Below, in pieces: positions 51,718-59,713 of a stretch of DNA of 64,000 bases. The notes under the pieces were generated by a model, which saw only the letters and a list, made by a program, of their open reading frames with translations, was not told the DNA's origin and did no database searches. Numbering within the stretch: position 1 is the stretch's first letter; each line of letters starts with the position of its first letter. The position numbers and the translations under genes were made by a program. The stretch is from an uncultured Oscillospiraceae bacterium (GTDB lineage: Bacteria; Bacillota; Clostridia; Oscillospirales; Acutalibacteraceae), in NCBI GenBank assembly GCA_902490735.1, contig CABUFC010000002.1:1-64000 (forward strand), written 5' to 3'.

Positions 51718-53991
51718 ATGAAAAACACAGTTAAATTTATTTGTTTGGTTTTGTGCATAACATTACTCTCCACTGTATTTGCCGCCTGTAAAAAAGATGA
51801 GGATGACGGTATCTGGACTACACAGTTCGATGTTGTAACCCAGTACGATGAAAGCATTTATGATTTAAATGCCGATCTTCCCGAGCTTGAAAGCAACGAT
51901 AACATGTTCGAAAACAGCAACTATACTCTTGGTTGGGACGCCGAACATTATTCCGTTGTTGTCACAAGCAAAAAGGACGGCAGAAAATGGGGCACAAACC
52001 CAAATTCCTACGATACACTTGCCGAGAATAATAAAAATCAAGAGTTTGTAAACTCAGCCATAACCGTAAAATATTCTTTAAATTCAAACCCGATTGATAT
52101 TATGTCGGGCTCCGCGGCGGTTCAGTCGGGACGTGTATCAAGTGAAGCTATTGAAAACGGCATTAAGGTTACCTACTGGTTCGACGAATATTACTTTGCT
52201 ATTCCCGTTGAGTATTATCTTGACGGCGAGGCTGTAAGTGTTAAGGTTGATCCTAAGGCAATAATCGAGGCGAGCGAAAATATCGTTGTGTCTGTAGGCG
52301 TTGCGCCGTTTATGTGCTCCGCTAAAAATACAGCTGCGGGTTCTAAAGACTCTTACCTTGTAATTCCTTCCGGTTCCGGCGCTATTATGTATGCCGACGA
52401 GCGAAGCGAGGACACGCCAAGAGAATTCAGCGGCAAGGTTTACGGCGATGATACAATAACCGATAAGTATAACGACTACGATGTAAATACCGCCGTATCA
52501 ATGCCCTTCTTCGGTGCTAAAGACGGAAATAGCGGCGTAATGGGCATAATCACCAACGGTGCCGAATATGCAAGCATTAAAGCGCAGTCGGGTAATACAA
52601 CATTCGGTTATTCTTCCGCTTATGCATATATTGATGTGCGTGGCCAAGATGTTATATATTTAAACGGTATATGGAGAAATAAATATACCGAAAAACTCAA
52701 TGATGTAGATCCGTTTGTCGTAAGTTATTACGCTTTATCCGGGGATGAAGCCACCTATAGCGGCATGGCTAAAAAGTACCGCGACTATTTAGTTAAAAAT
52801 GAAGGACTTATAAAAACAGGCTCCAACAAGCTTTTAAATGCAACACTGATAGGGTACTATATGGAGGACGATCTGTTTTTAGGTTTTCCGATTACCACCG
52901 CAAAAACGCTTACTACTTATAAAGAAGCAGAAAGCATTCTTGCCGAACTTAAAGATATTGCTGACGGCAGCATGTCCGCCATATTAAGGGGATTCGGCGA
53001 AGGCGGCGTAAACGCAAAAAAGGTTGCAGGAAATTATAAAATAACCGGTGTATGCGGCAAGAAAAAAGATGTTGAATCACTAATATCTTTTGCAGACAGC
53101 GCAAATATCGATACGTATTTTAATTTTGATGTTCTGTACCTTCAGAAGAGCGGCGGCGGAATAAGCCGTTCGTCCGGTACAGCACTTAACAATACCGGCA
53201 TTACCGCAAGCATAAGACAGTATTGGATTTCCACAGGACAAAGACTTGATTTAGATAACGGCGGCACAATAAGCGCCCTCGTTACAAGAAGCAAAATTCA
53301 ATCTGTCGTTGATAAAGCGGTAAAAGCCGCCAACGATATTGGATTTAAGAACATATCCTTTAATACACTCGGAAATACCTGCTATTCCGATTATAGGGAT
53401 AACAAATACCCAAGCAGATATAACATGGCTAAGGATATTACCGAGATTGTAAGCAGCGTTAAAGAATTAGATAACAAGGTATTGCTGCAAAATCCCGTAA
53501 GCTACGGCGCAACTGCGGCGGATGTAATTGTGGGAGCGCCTATTGCTTCCCAGCGCGACAGAGCTTTTGATGTGGATGTTCCGTTATACCAGATAGTCTA
53601 TCAAGGTTATAAAGAACTTTATTCTACAGCAATCAATAAAGCTAACGATCAGCGCAAAGCGTTCTTAAAGGCTATAGAATGCGGAAGCGGATTATCGTAT
53701 GTTGTTATGGAAAACTACGATATAGAGCTTCGCAAACAGTATAACGAAGACTACGGTGCATATCTTTACAGCGATAAAAAAGATCAAATTAAACAAGATA
53801 TTGCCGAAGCCAAAGATTTACTTGAAAAAGTTAAAGACAGTACAATAGCCAATCATACAATTTTGGTTGATGATGTAACAAAAACAGAATTTGCAAACGG
53901 CGTGGCGGTCTACGTTAATATGAGCGACAGCGCAGTATTAACCGAAATCGGCACGATACCGGCAAACAGCTTTAAAGTAAAGGAGGGATAA
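51718..53991 (+). CDS. DUF5696-type lipoprotein
   Basis: 757 residues. The signal peptide ends LSTVFAAC with lipidated cysteine at about 24. The first ~330 residues are beta-rich. The second half alternates strands and helices like a TIM barrel (FNFDVLYLQKSGGG, ISFNTLGNTCYSDYRDNKYP, NKVLLQNPVSYGA), which recalls glycoside hydrolases, but I cannot assign catalytic residues. Proteins of this kind, labelled DUF5696, sit in carbohydrate ABC operons of Firmicutes. GGAGGAG precedes the ATG. If the barrel is catalytic, this would be the only hydrolase of the operon. Confidence 0.7.
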   Translation: MKNTVKFICLVLCITLLSTVFAACKKDEDDGIWTTQFDVVTQYDESIYDLNADLPELESNDNMFENSNYTLGWDAEHYSVVVTSKKDGRKWGTNPNSYDTLAENNKNQEFVNSAITVKYSLNSNPIDIMSGSAAVQSGRVSSEAIENGIKVTYWFDEYYFAIPVEYYLDGEAVSVKVDPKAIIEASENIVVSVGVAPFMCSAKNTAAGSKDSYLVIPSGSGAIMYADERSEDTPREFSGKVYGDDTITDKYNDYDVNTAVSMPFFGAKDGNSGVMGIITNGAEYASIKAQSGNTTFGYSSAYAYIDVRGQDVIYLNGIWRNKYTEKLNDVDPFVVSYYALSGDEATYSGMAKKYRDYLVKNEGLIKTGSNKLLNATLIGYYMEDDLFLGFPITTAKTLTTYKEAESILAELKDIADGSMSAILRGFGEGGVNAKKVAGNYKITGVCGKKKDVESLISFADSANIDTYFNFDVLYLQKSGGGISRSSGTALNNTGITASIRQYWISTGQRLDLDNGGTISALVTRSKIQSVVDKAVKAANDIGFKNISFNTLGNTCYSDYRDNKYPSRYNMAKDITEIVSSVKELDNKVLLQNPVSYGATAADVIVGAPIASQRDRAFDVDVPLYQIVYQGYKELYSTAINKANDQRKAFLKAIECGSGLSYVVMENYDIELRKQYNEDYGAYLYSDKKDQIKQDIAEAKDLLEKVKDSTIANHTILVDDVTKTEFANGVAVYVNMSDSAVLTEIGTIPANSFKVKEG

Positions 53992-53996
53992 ACAAT

Positions 53997-54938
53997 ATGG
54001 ACGCAGCGGCAAATAAAAATCTAAAATTAAAGCATAAACGCGGAATTGAATCCAAAAAAAGTCTTTACGGCCGTATGTTTATCCTGCCTTGGTGCATAGG
54101 AATGGCGTTGTTCTTTATAGTCCCGCTTATACAATCCTTTATTTTCTCACTTAGTATCGTAACGGTTGAGCCGGGTATGATGGCTACTGAGTTTGCAGGA
54201 TTTGAGCATTATAACTATATTTTAAATATCGACCCGGACTATACAAAAAACTTAAGCAATGCTTTAGGCGAGTTCTTCAGGTCACTTCCTATAGTAGTAA
54301 TCGTAAGCTTAATTCTATCCTTGGTGCTTAACCAAAAATTCCGCGGAAGAGCATTTTTTAGGGCGATATTCTTCCTGCCGGTTATAATTGCTACCGGCGT
54401 TGTAATGGAAAAATTAACCCAAAGCTACGGCGGTATAGGCGCCATCGTTCAAATGTCTACCGAATCTACAAACGTTTATACCGAAACAAGCGGCGGTTTC
54501 GAGTTTACAACCATACTTAACAATCTCCACTTGTCCGAAGAACTGACAAATGAGATGTCGAAACTCATAACCAATATATTTAATACCCTTTGGTCATGCG
54601 GTATTCCGGTAATACTCTTTATTGCAGGTCTTCAAACCATCCCGGAACAGCTTTATGAAGCTTCTCACGTTGAGGGCGCTACAAAGTGGGAAGAGTTTTG
54701 GTACATAACCCTTCCGATGCTCTCACAAACAGTTCTTTTGGTAATTGTATTTACGATGATAGAGCTTTTAACACAAAACTCCAATCCGATTTTAAGTCAG
54801 GCATATGCGCTTATGAATGACAGTGCAACCTACGATATAAGTGCGGCGATGCTTTGGTTCTTCTTTGCAATAATCGGTGCCGGCATCGGACTTGTACTGC
54901 TGCTGTATTCTAAGCTCTTGCTTAAAAAGTGGAATTAA
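53997..54938 (+). CDS. carbohydrate ABC transporter permease (first of pair 2)
   Basis: 313 residues, MalF-type with six helices. Its EAA loop is YEASHVEGATKWEEFWYITL. There is an extra loop between helices (about 135-185, rich in T/S/E: STESTNVYTETSGGFEFTT) that is longer than in the first pair. It starts five bases after the DUF5696 stop, with AAGGAGG upstream. Confidence 0.9.
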   Translation: MDAAANKNLKLKHKRGIESKKSLYGRMFILPWCIGMALFFIVPLIQSFIFSLSIVTVEPGMMATEFAGFEHYNYILNIDPDYTKNLSNALGEFFRSLPIVVIVSLILSLVLNQKFRGRAFFRAIFFLPVIIATGVVMEKLTQSYGGIGAIVQMSTESTNVYTETSGGFEFTTILNNLHLSEELTNEMSKLITNIFNTLWSCGIPVILFIAGLQTIPEQLYEASHVEGATKWEEFWYITLPMLSQTVLLVIVFTMIELLTQNSNPILSQAYALMNDSATYDISAAMLWFFFAIIGAGIGLVLLLYSKLLLKKWN

Positions 54939-54950
54939 GGGGGATTAAAA

Positions 54951-55946
54951 ATGACACAAGATAATACAAAAATAATAATCCCCGAAAAGTCCGCCAATGT
55001 AAAAAGATTAAATCGCAGCAAAACGCAGGCAAAGATTAAAAATGTTATTGTAACAATTGCAAGACTGGTGTTTTTAATCTCGGTAGGATATATAATTATT
55101 TATCCTCTGTTTGCCATGATATCTTATACTGCACAGTCTGTAAGCGATCTTTATAACCCTTCGGTTATCTGGATACCAAGAAATCCAACTTTAAATAATT
55201 TAATAATCGCTTTTAATTCGCTCGATTATTTAAACAGCCTTAAAAACACATTACTTAACGGTGTTGTTGCCGCACTTATTGAGGTTTTAACCTGCGCTAT
55301 TGCGGCTTACGGTTTTGCAAGATTTGATTTTAAAGGTAAAAATTTCTTGTTTGGCTTAGTTTTGCTTACAGCAATAGTTCCCGTCCAGGTTTTAGCAATT
55401 CCGCTTTATCTTAATTTCCGTTTTATAGACTTTTTTGGTCTTACAAAACTTATCGGCGGATGGTTTGGAAATCCTGAGCTTGTAATCGATGTTACAAATA
55501 CTCCGCTTACATTCTGGTTACCGTCACTGTTTGGCGTGGGACTTCGCTCGGGTATATTTATCTTTATTTACAGACAGTTCTTTATGGGACTTCCAAAAGA
55601 ACTCGAAGAAGCTTCTTGGATTGACGGTGCAGGACCGTGGAAAACCTTCGTAAAGGTTGTAATTCCGTCCTCAGGCGTCGTATTCTTAACGGTAACCATA
55701 TTCTCGGTAATATGGCATTGGAACGAATACTTCTTGTCAGTTCTGTATTTTAAAGATCAGTTCCCGTTGGCGGTTGCTCTTGCCAACATAGGAACGGTAC
55801 TTCAAAGCCAGGGACTTGCGTACGTTACAGCCGCAGGACCTACTTCGGCTGCATGTTTGTTATTTATTGCCCCGGTACTGATTATGTTCATGTTTTTACA
55901 GAAGAAATTCATTCAAAGTATTGACAGAGTCGGTATTGTCGGATAA
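54951..55946 (+). CDS. carbohydrate ABC transporter permease (second of pair 2)
   Basis: 331 residues, MalG-type with six helices. Its EAA loop is LEEASWIDGAGPWKTFVKVV. Helix 1 is preceded by a basic segment (RLNRSKTQAKIKN). It pairs with the permease before it. AAGGGGG lies upstream of the ATG. Confidence 0.9.
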   Translation: MTQDNTKIIIPEKSANVKRLNRSKTQAKIKNVIVTIARLVFLISVGYIIIYPLFAMISYTAQSVSDLYNPSVIWIPRNPTLNNLIIAFNSLDYLNSLKNTLLNGVVAALIEVLTCAIAAYGFARFDFKGKNFLFGLVLLTAIVPVQVLAIPLYLNFRFIDFFGLTKLIGGWFGNPELVIDVTNTPLTFWLPSLFGVGLRSGIFIFIYRQFFMGLPKELEEASWIDGAGPWKTFVKVVIPSSGVVFLTVTIFSVIWHWNEYFLSVLYFKDQFPLAVALANIGTVLQSQGLAYVTAAGPTSAACLLFIAPVLIMFMFLQKKFIQSIDRVGIVG

Positions 55947-55992
55947 AATAAATATGGTAAAATTATTTATCTAATTTAAAAGGAGAAAAGTC

Positions 55993-57453
55993 ATGAAAGC
56001 ATTAAACATTGCAAAAAAATTCAGTGCTATTTTAGCTTTATTGCTTGCAGTTGTTATGGCGTTTTCTGCTTGCGGCGGCGATGCCAACACCGCAGATGGC
56101 GAGGACAATAACGATCCTACTGTAAGCGATAACGAACAGACAGATAGCAACGACACTCAAAGCGGCGAAGATGCTAACAACAGCGGAACAGCATCCGGAA
56201 CCACGAGCAAATCCGGTAATTCTACCGGTGGATCCACAAAGTGGGAATCCAACTATTTAAACAATATTTCTGCTGCGCTTAAAAAGAAAGAAATCCATGT
56301 AATTATGTGGCGTAAATATACAAAGACAGAAAAAAGTCTTGTAAATTCTTTCCAAAGCAAAACAGGAATAAAAGTTCGTACGACTGTTACAACCGAAAAT
56401 GAGTACGGCACCAAGCTTGCTTCTCTTATCGCCGGTAAAGACTCTCCCGACGTATTATGCTGCTCATCCAACAACTTCCCTTCATTCGTTGTAAAATCGA
56501 TGCAGGCGCTTGATACCAAGGTATTCCGTCTGAATGACAGCATCTGGTACAAGAATTATATGAACTATTTGAAAGTTAACGGCAAATACTTCGGTGTTGC
56601 CATTAACGGCTGCTGGTCTTGCGAAGACTGTAACTATGTAACCTACTATAATAAAACAGCACTTTCCGGACTTTCTGATCCTTATTCGCTTTATAAGAGC
56701 GGTAAATGGAACTGGGCAGCTGCTAAAGACATTGCTTCTAAATTCTCTAAAAAGAGCTCCAACAACACAGGTATGTCATTACAGAGTAAAGACCTTTATA
56801 TGCTCTCTGCCGGTGTTGACCTCATTAAATTTGACGGCTCGAAATTTACAAGCTCGCTCGACAATGCTAAAACCACAAAAACAATTACAGATGCTTGGAA
56901 CGAAGTATCAAAACTCGTTGGCGACAACCTTGTTAAAAACTGGGATCCTACAGGTATCTCTAAAGGTACAACAGGTTTGTTCTCTGCAATTTCTTACGGC
57001 CTTTACAACGAAGGCGGCTGGTTTGATAATGTTTCCACAAAGGGCGGCATTAACGACCTTAAAGCAGTTCCGGTTCCCGGTCCTTCTCAATCAGGTGCTT
57101 ATACACCTACACGTCCGAAGGCTTGGGGTGTTGCAAAAGGTGCTGATAACGCAGAAGGCGCTGCATATTTCTTAAGATATTTCTTAGATCCTTCTAACTG
57201 CAATATGAATTCTACTTTCTATAACAGTCAGTTTAAAGAAGTATTTTATACAATTTGCAGCAAATCTGCTAAGAAACAGATTATTACCTCAAGCGGTGTT
57301 ATCGACTATATCCAGTCCGGCGCATACAGAACTATGTGCGAAGACCTTGCAAACGCAGCTTCCGGTCAGCAAACTACAATTCTCAACCAAAAGAAGACTA
57401 CCATCAATAACGCTGTAAAACGCGCTAACGGTGAGGTTAAGAGAGTTAAATAA
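55993..57453 (+). CDS. extracellular sugar-binding lipoprotein with long acidic linker
   Basis: 486 residues. The signal peptide ends in VVMAFSAC (lipid cysteine about residue 27). It is followed by a ~55-residue linker rich in D, N, S, T and G (DGEDNNDPTVSDNEQTDSND), then an SBP family 1 domain starting IHVIMWRKYTKTEKSLVNSF. The linker would lift the domain away from the membrane. It is the last gene of the operon and the likely binding protein for permease pair 2. AAAAGGAG precedes the ATG. Confidence 0.88.
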   Translation: MKALNIAKKFSAILALLLAVVMAFSACGGDANTADGEDNNDPTVSDNEQTDSNDTQSGEDANNSGTASGTTSKSGNSTGGSTKWESNYLNNISAALKKKEIHVIMWRKYTKTEKSLVNSFQSKTGIKVRTTVTTENEYGTKLASLIAGKDSPDVLCCSSNNFPSFVVKSMQALDTKVFRLNDSIWYKNYMNYLKVNGKYFGVAINGCWSCEDCNYVTYYNKTALSGLSDPYSLYKSGKWNWAAAKDIASKFSKKSSNNTGMSLQSKDLYMLSAGVDLIKFDGSKFTSSLDNAKTTKTITDAWNEVSKLVGDNLVKNWDPTGISKGTTGLFSAISYGLYNEGGWFDNVSTKGGINDLKAVPVPGPSQSGAYTPTRPKAWGVAKGADNAEGAAYFLRYFLDPSNCNMNSTFYNSQFKEVFYTICSKSAKKQIITSSGVIDYIQSGAYRTMCEDLANAASGQQTTILNQKKTTINNAVKRANGEVKRVK

Positions 57454-57462
57454 GCTTATTCA

Positions 57463-57494
57463 GGCGGATAGCGCAAGCTATCCGCCGTTTTTTT
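57463..57494 (+). terminator. intrinsic terminator of the dual-ABC operon
   Basis: 10-bp stem GGCGGATAGC / GCTATCCGCC with the stable loop GCAA, then a T-run. Confidence 0.92.
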
Positions 57495-57504
57495 AAAAAA
57501 CCGC

Positions 57505-57532
57505 TTGACAAACAGAATTTTTGTGATAAAAT
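57505..57532 (+). promoter_or_regulatory. sigma-A promoter of the infC operon
   Basis: TTGACA (57505-57510), 16 bases, TAAAAT (57527-57532). Confidence 0.85.
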
Positions 57533-57544
57533 AAATATACAATA

Positions 57545-57656
57545 AAGTAGACTATGGTCTCACCCCAAAGTTTCGTCTTAAAGGGTCAATAAGCTAAACG
57601 GTATTGTTATACCGTTCTTGTTGCACGGACGAAATTTTTCGGACCGTGTTTATTTT
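57545..57656 (+). promoter_or_regulatory. infC-rpmI-rplT attenuator leader (L20-leader type)
   Basis: A terminator (CACGG, CGAAA with TTTCG, CCGTG; 57624-57648, then TTTATTTTTT) can compete with an antiterminator in which TTTCGTC (57571-57577) pairs with GACGAAA (57628-57634). Between them is a perfect 8-bp hairpin AACGGTAT-TGTT-ATACCGTT (57597-57616). In B. subtilis, ribosomal protein L20 binds the leader of this operon to cause termination; the same logic is inferred here. Confidence 0.75.
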
Positions 57657-57684
57657 TTGATTTTTATTTTGGAGGTGCTTTAGC

Positions 57685-58206
57685 ATTAGCAGAAAACAAG
57701 AATTACCGATTAATGAGGAAATCAATGAGCAGGATATTAGAGTCATCGGAGCAGACGGTTCGCAGCTCGGCGTTATGAAAACGTCAGCGGCTTTAAAAAT
57801 CGCAGAAGAAGAAGATCTGGATCTTGTTATGATTGCCCCGAATGCTTCTCCTATTGTTTGCAAAATTATGGATTACGGTAAATACCGTTTTGAGCAAACC
57901 AAAAAAGAGAAGGAAATGCGCAAAAACCAAAAGGTTGTAGAAACCAAGGAAATAAGGCTTGGTCTTTCAACAGACGTACACGATTTTAATACCAAGGTTA
58001 ACCACGCTTGCAAGTTTTTACAGAGCGGTAATAAAGTTAAGGTTTCGATTCGTTTTCGCGGCAGAGAACTCGGGCATCCGGAAATCGGTACTGACAATAT
58101 GGAGCGGTTCGCCGAAGCCTGTTCAGAATACGGCACGGTAATTAAACCCGCCAAAATGGACGGCAGACATATGCTGATGTTTTTAGCCCCAAAGACCAAT
58201 AAATAG
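57685..58206 (+). CDS. infC: translation initiation factor IF-3, ATT start
   Basis: Binds the 30S subunit and checks the start codon. The N-domain reads SRKQELPINEEINEQDIRVI and the C-domain VKVSIRFRGRELGHPEIG. The start is ATT at 57685, seven bases after GGAGGTG. From there it is 173 residues and matches the family N-terminus. The first in-frame ATG (57775) would cut off 30 conserved residues. Rare AUU starts are a known trait of infC and let IF-3 limit its own synthesis. First gene of infC-rpmI-rplT. Confidence 0.95.
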   Translation: MSRKQELPINEEINEQDIRVIGADGSQLGVMKTSAALKIAEEEDLDLVMIAPNASPIVCKIMDYGKYRFEQTKKEKEMRKNQKVVETKEIRLGLSTDVHDFNTKVNHACKFLQSGNKVKVSIRFRGRELGHPEIGTDNMERFAEACSEYGTVIKPAKMDGRHMLMFLAPKTNK

Positions 58207-58223
58207 TAGAAAGGAAAAGTAAA

Positions 58224-58421
58224 ATGCCTAAGATTAAAACACACAGCGGTGCAAAAAAGCGCTTTAAACTTACTAAAAACGGCAAGGTTAAAAGAGCACA
58301 TGCTTTTAAATCGCACATACTTAACAAAAAGACTACAAAACGTTTAAGAAATTTAAGAAAAACAGTTGTTGCCGATGCTACCAACGTTGCAGCGGTGAAG
58401 AAAATGATTCCATATAAATAA
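58224..58421 (+). CDS. rpmI: 50S ribosomal protein L35
   Basis: 65 residues, highly basic; begins PKIKTHSGAKKRFKLTKNGK after the initiator Met, the L35 signature, and includes HAFKSHILNKKTTKRLRNL. AAAGGAAAAG precedes the ATG. Fixed position between infC and rplT. Confidence 0.98.
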   Translation: MPKIKTHSGAKKRFKLTKNGKVKRAHAFKSHILNKKTTKRLRNLRKTVVADATNVAAVKKMIPYK

Positions 58422-58440
58422 ACAACGGAGGTAACATAAA

Positions 58441-58800
58441 ATGGCACGTATAAAAGGCGCTGTAACAACAAGAAAAAGAAGAAAAAAGACTTTAAAGCTT
58501 GCAAAAGGCTATTTTGGCGCTAAATCCAAGCTTTTTAAAACCGCTAAAGAAGCGGTTATGAAATCCGGTCAATATGCATATATCGGACGCAGACGCAAAA
58601 AACGTGATTTTAGAAGACTGTGGATTACACGTATTTCTGCTGCTGCAAAACAAAACGGAATGAACTATTCAACATTTATGAATGGCCTCAAAAAATCCGG
58701 CATTGTAATCAACAGAAAGATGCTTGCCGATATGGCAGTTAACGATCAAAAAGGCTTTGCATCCTTAATTAAGGCTGCACAAAAAGCTTTAGCAAAATAA
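58441..58800 (+). CDS. rplT: 50S ribosomal protein L20
   Basis: 119 residues, basic; begins ARIKGAVTTRKRRKKTLKLA and contains RRRKKRDFRRLWITRISAAA, both L20 signatures. In addition to assembling the 50S subunit it is the likely repressor of this operon through the leader. GGAGG precedes the ATG. Confidence 0.98.
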   Translation: MARIKGAVTTRKRRKKTLKLAKGYFGAKSKLFKTAKEAVMKSGQYAYIGRRRKKRDFRRLWITRISAAAKQNGMNYSTFMNGLKKSGIVINRKMLADMAVNDQKGFASLIKAAQKALAK

Positions 58801-58804
58801 ATTT

Positions 58805-58841
58805 TTCGCCCGATATGCATTATTATCGGGTGAATTTTTTT
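58805..58841 (+). terminator. intrinsic terminator after rplT
   Basis: TTCGCCCGATA / TATCGGGTGAA stem (one G-T pair), 8-base loop, then a T-run. Confidence 0.85.
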
Positions 58842-58852
58842 AGAAGGTTATT

Positions 58853-59575
58853 ATGATTACCAGTAAAGATAACGAAAGAATAAAAAGAACTGCAAAGCTT
58901 TTTAAAAGCGCTTCTTTCAGAAAAGAAACGGGCCTTATAGTGTTAGAAGGCTTAAGGCTTTGCAAAGAAGCGGAGATAATCGAGGAGCTTTATTTTAGCA
59001 AGGACTTTAATGAAAGCGAACTTTTAAATAAAAGCAAAGAAAGCTTTTTAGTGTCCAATGAAATTTTAAAAAAAATAACGGATACGGTAAACCCGCAGGG
59101 AGTTGTAGCTGTTGTAAAACGGCCAAAGCTTAGTTTAAATCTTAAACCTTATGGCAGGTATTTGGCGTTCGAAAATATAAGCGATCCTTCAAATTTGGGA
59201 GCTGCCGTGAGAACTGCCGAAGCGCTTAATATGGACGGAATTATTACAAGCGGCACAGATCCGTTTTCACCAAAAGCCATTCGCGCTTCCATGGGAGGAA
59301 TATTACGTCTTAATGTTTTTGAGCCCGAAAATATCCTTGAGTTTTTGACGATGCAAAAACAAAGAAAAATCGGCGCCGTAGTAAAAGGCGGCATCGATAT
59401 AAGAGATTTTTCCTTTAAAAATGATATACTGCTAATAGGAAATGAAGCTTCGGGGCTTACAGAAAAAGCAAAAAGTATTTGCGACGAACTTATAAGCATT
59501 AAAATGCCAGGTAAAGCGGAAAGTTTAAACGCCGCCACTGCCGCCGCGATTTTCATGTGGGAGATGTCAAAATAA
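58853..59575 (+). CDS. SpoU/TrmH-type RNA 2'-O-methyltransferase
   Basis: 240 residues. An N-terminal substrate-binding domain (MITSKDNERIKRTAKLFKSA, typical of 23S rRNA methylases of this class) is followed by a SPOUT domain with all three motifs: motif 1 ISDPSNLGAAVRTAEAL, motif 2 LLIGNEASGLTEKAK and motif 3 MPGKAESLNAATAAAIFMW. It should methylate a ribose in rRNA, perhaps 23S. Its position next to rplT is common in Firmicutes. Exact site unknown. Confidence 0.9.
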   Translation: MITSKDNERIKRTAKLFKSASFRKETGLIVLEGLRLCKEAEIIEELYFSKDFNESELLNKSKESFLVSNEILKKITDTVNPQGVVAVVKRPKLSLNLKPYGRYLAFENISDPSNLGAAVRTAEALNMDGIITSGTDPFSPKAIRASMGGILRLNVFEPENILEFLTMQKQRKIGAVVKGGIDIRDFSFKNDILLIGNEASGLTEKAKSICDELISIKMPGKAESLNAATAAAIFMWEMSK

Positions 59576-59620
59576 TTATTGGTTATATTTTGCAGCAAAT
59601 TACATATAAATAAAAATAAC

Positions 59621-59649
59621 TTGCACAGCACATATAGTTAGTGTATAAT
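59621..59649 (+). promoter_or_regulatory. sigma-A promoter of topA-trmFO-plsX
   Basis: TTGCAC (59621-59626), 17 bases, TATAAT (59644-59649). Confidence 0.75.
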
Positions 59650-59713
59650 ACAGTAAGTTACTTTAAGATGATACTTTGAGATAGGGTAAGAAGCTAAGGA
59701 GTAAGTGAAGCGA

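Noticed and set aside
57775..58206. infC starting at the first ATG
   Set aside because: No ribosome site before it and it removes the conserved N-terminal residues; ATT at 57685 is better.
58142..58504. Minus-strand open frame opposite rpmI and rplT
   Set aside because: Antisense to ribosomal protein genes with extreme lysine/arginine codons, which yield artificial phenylalanine/leucine-rich frames.
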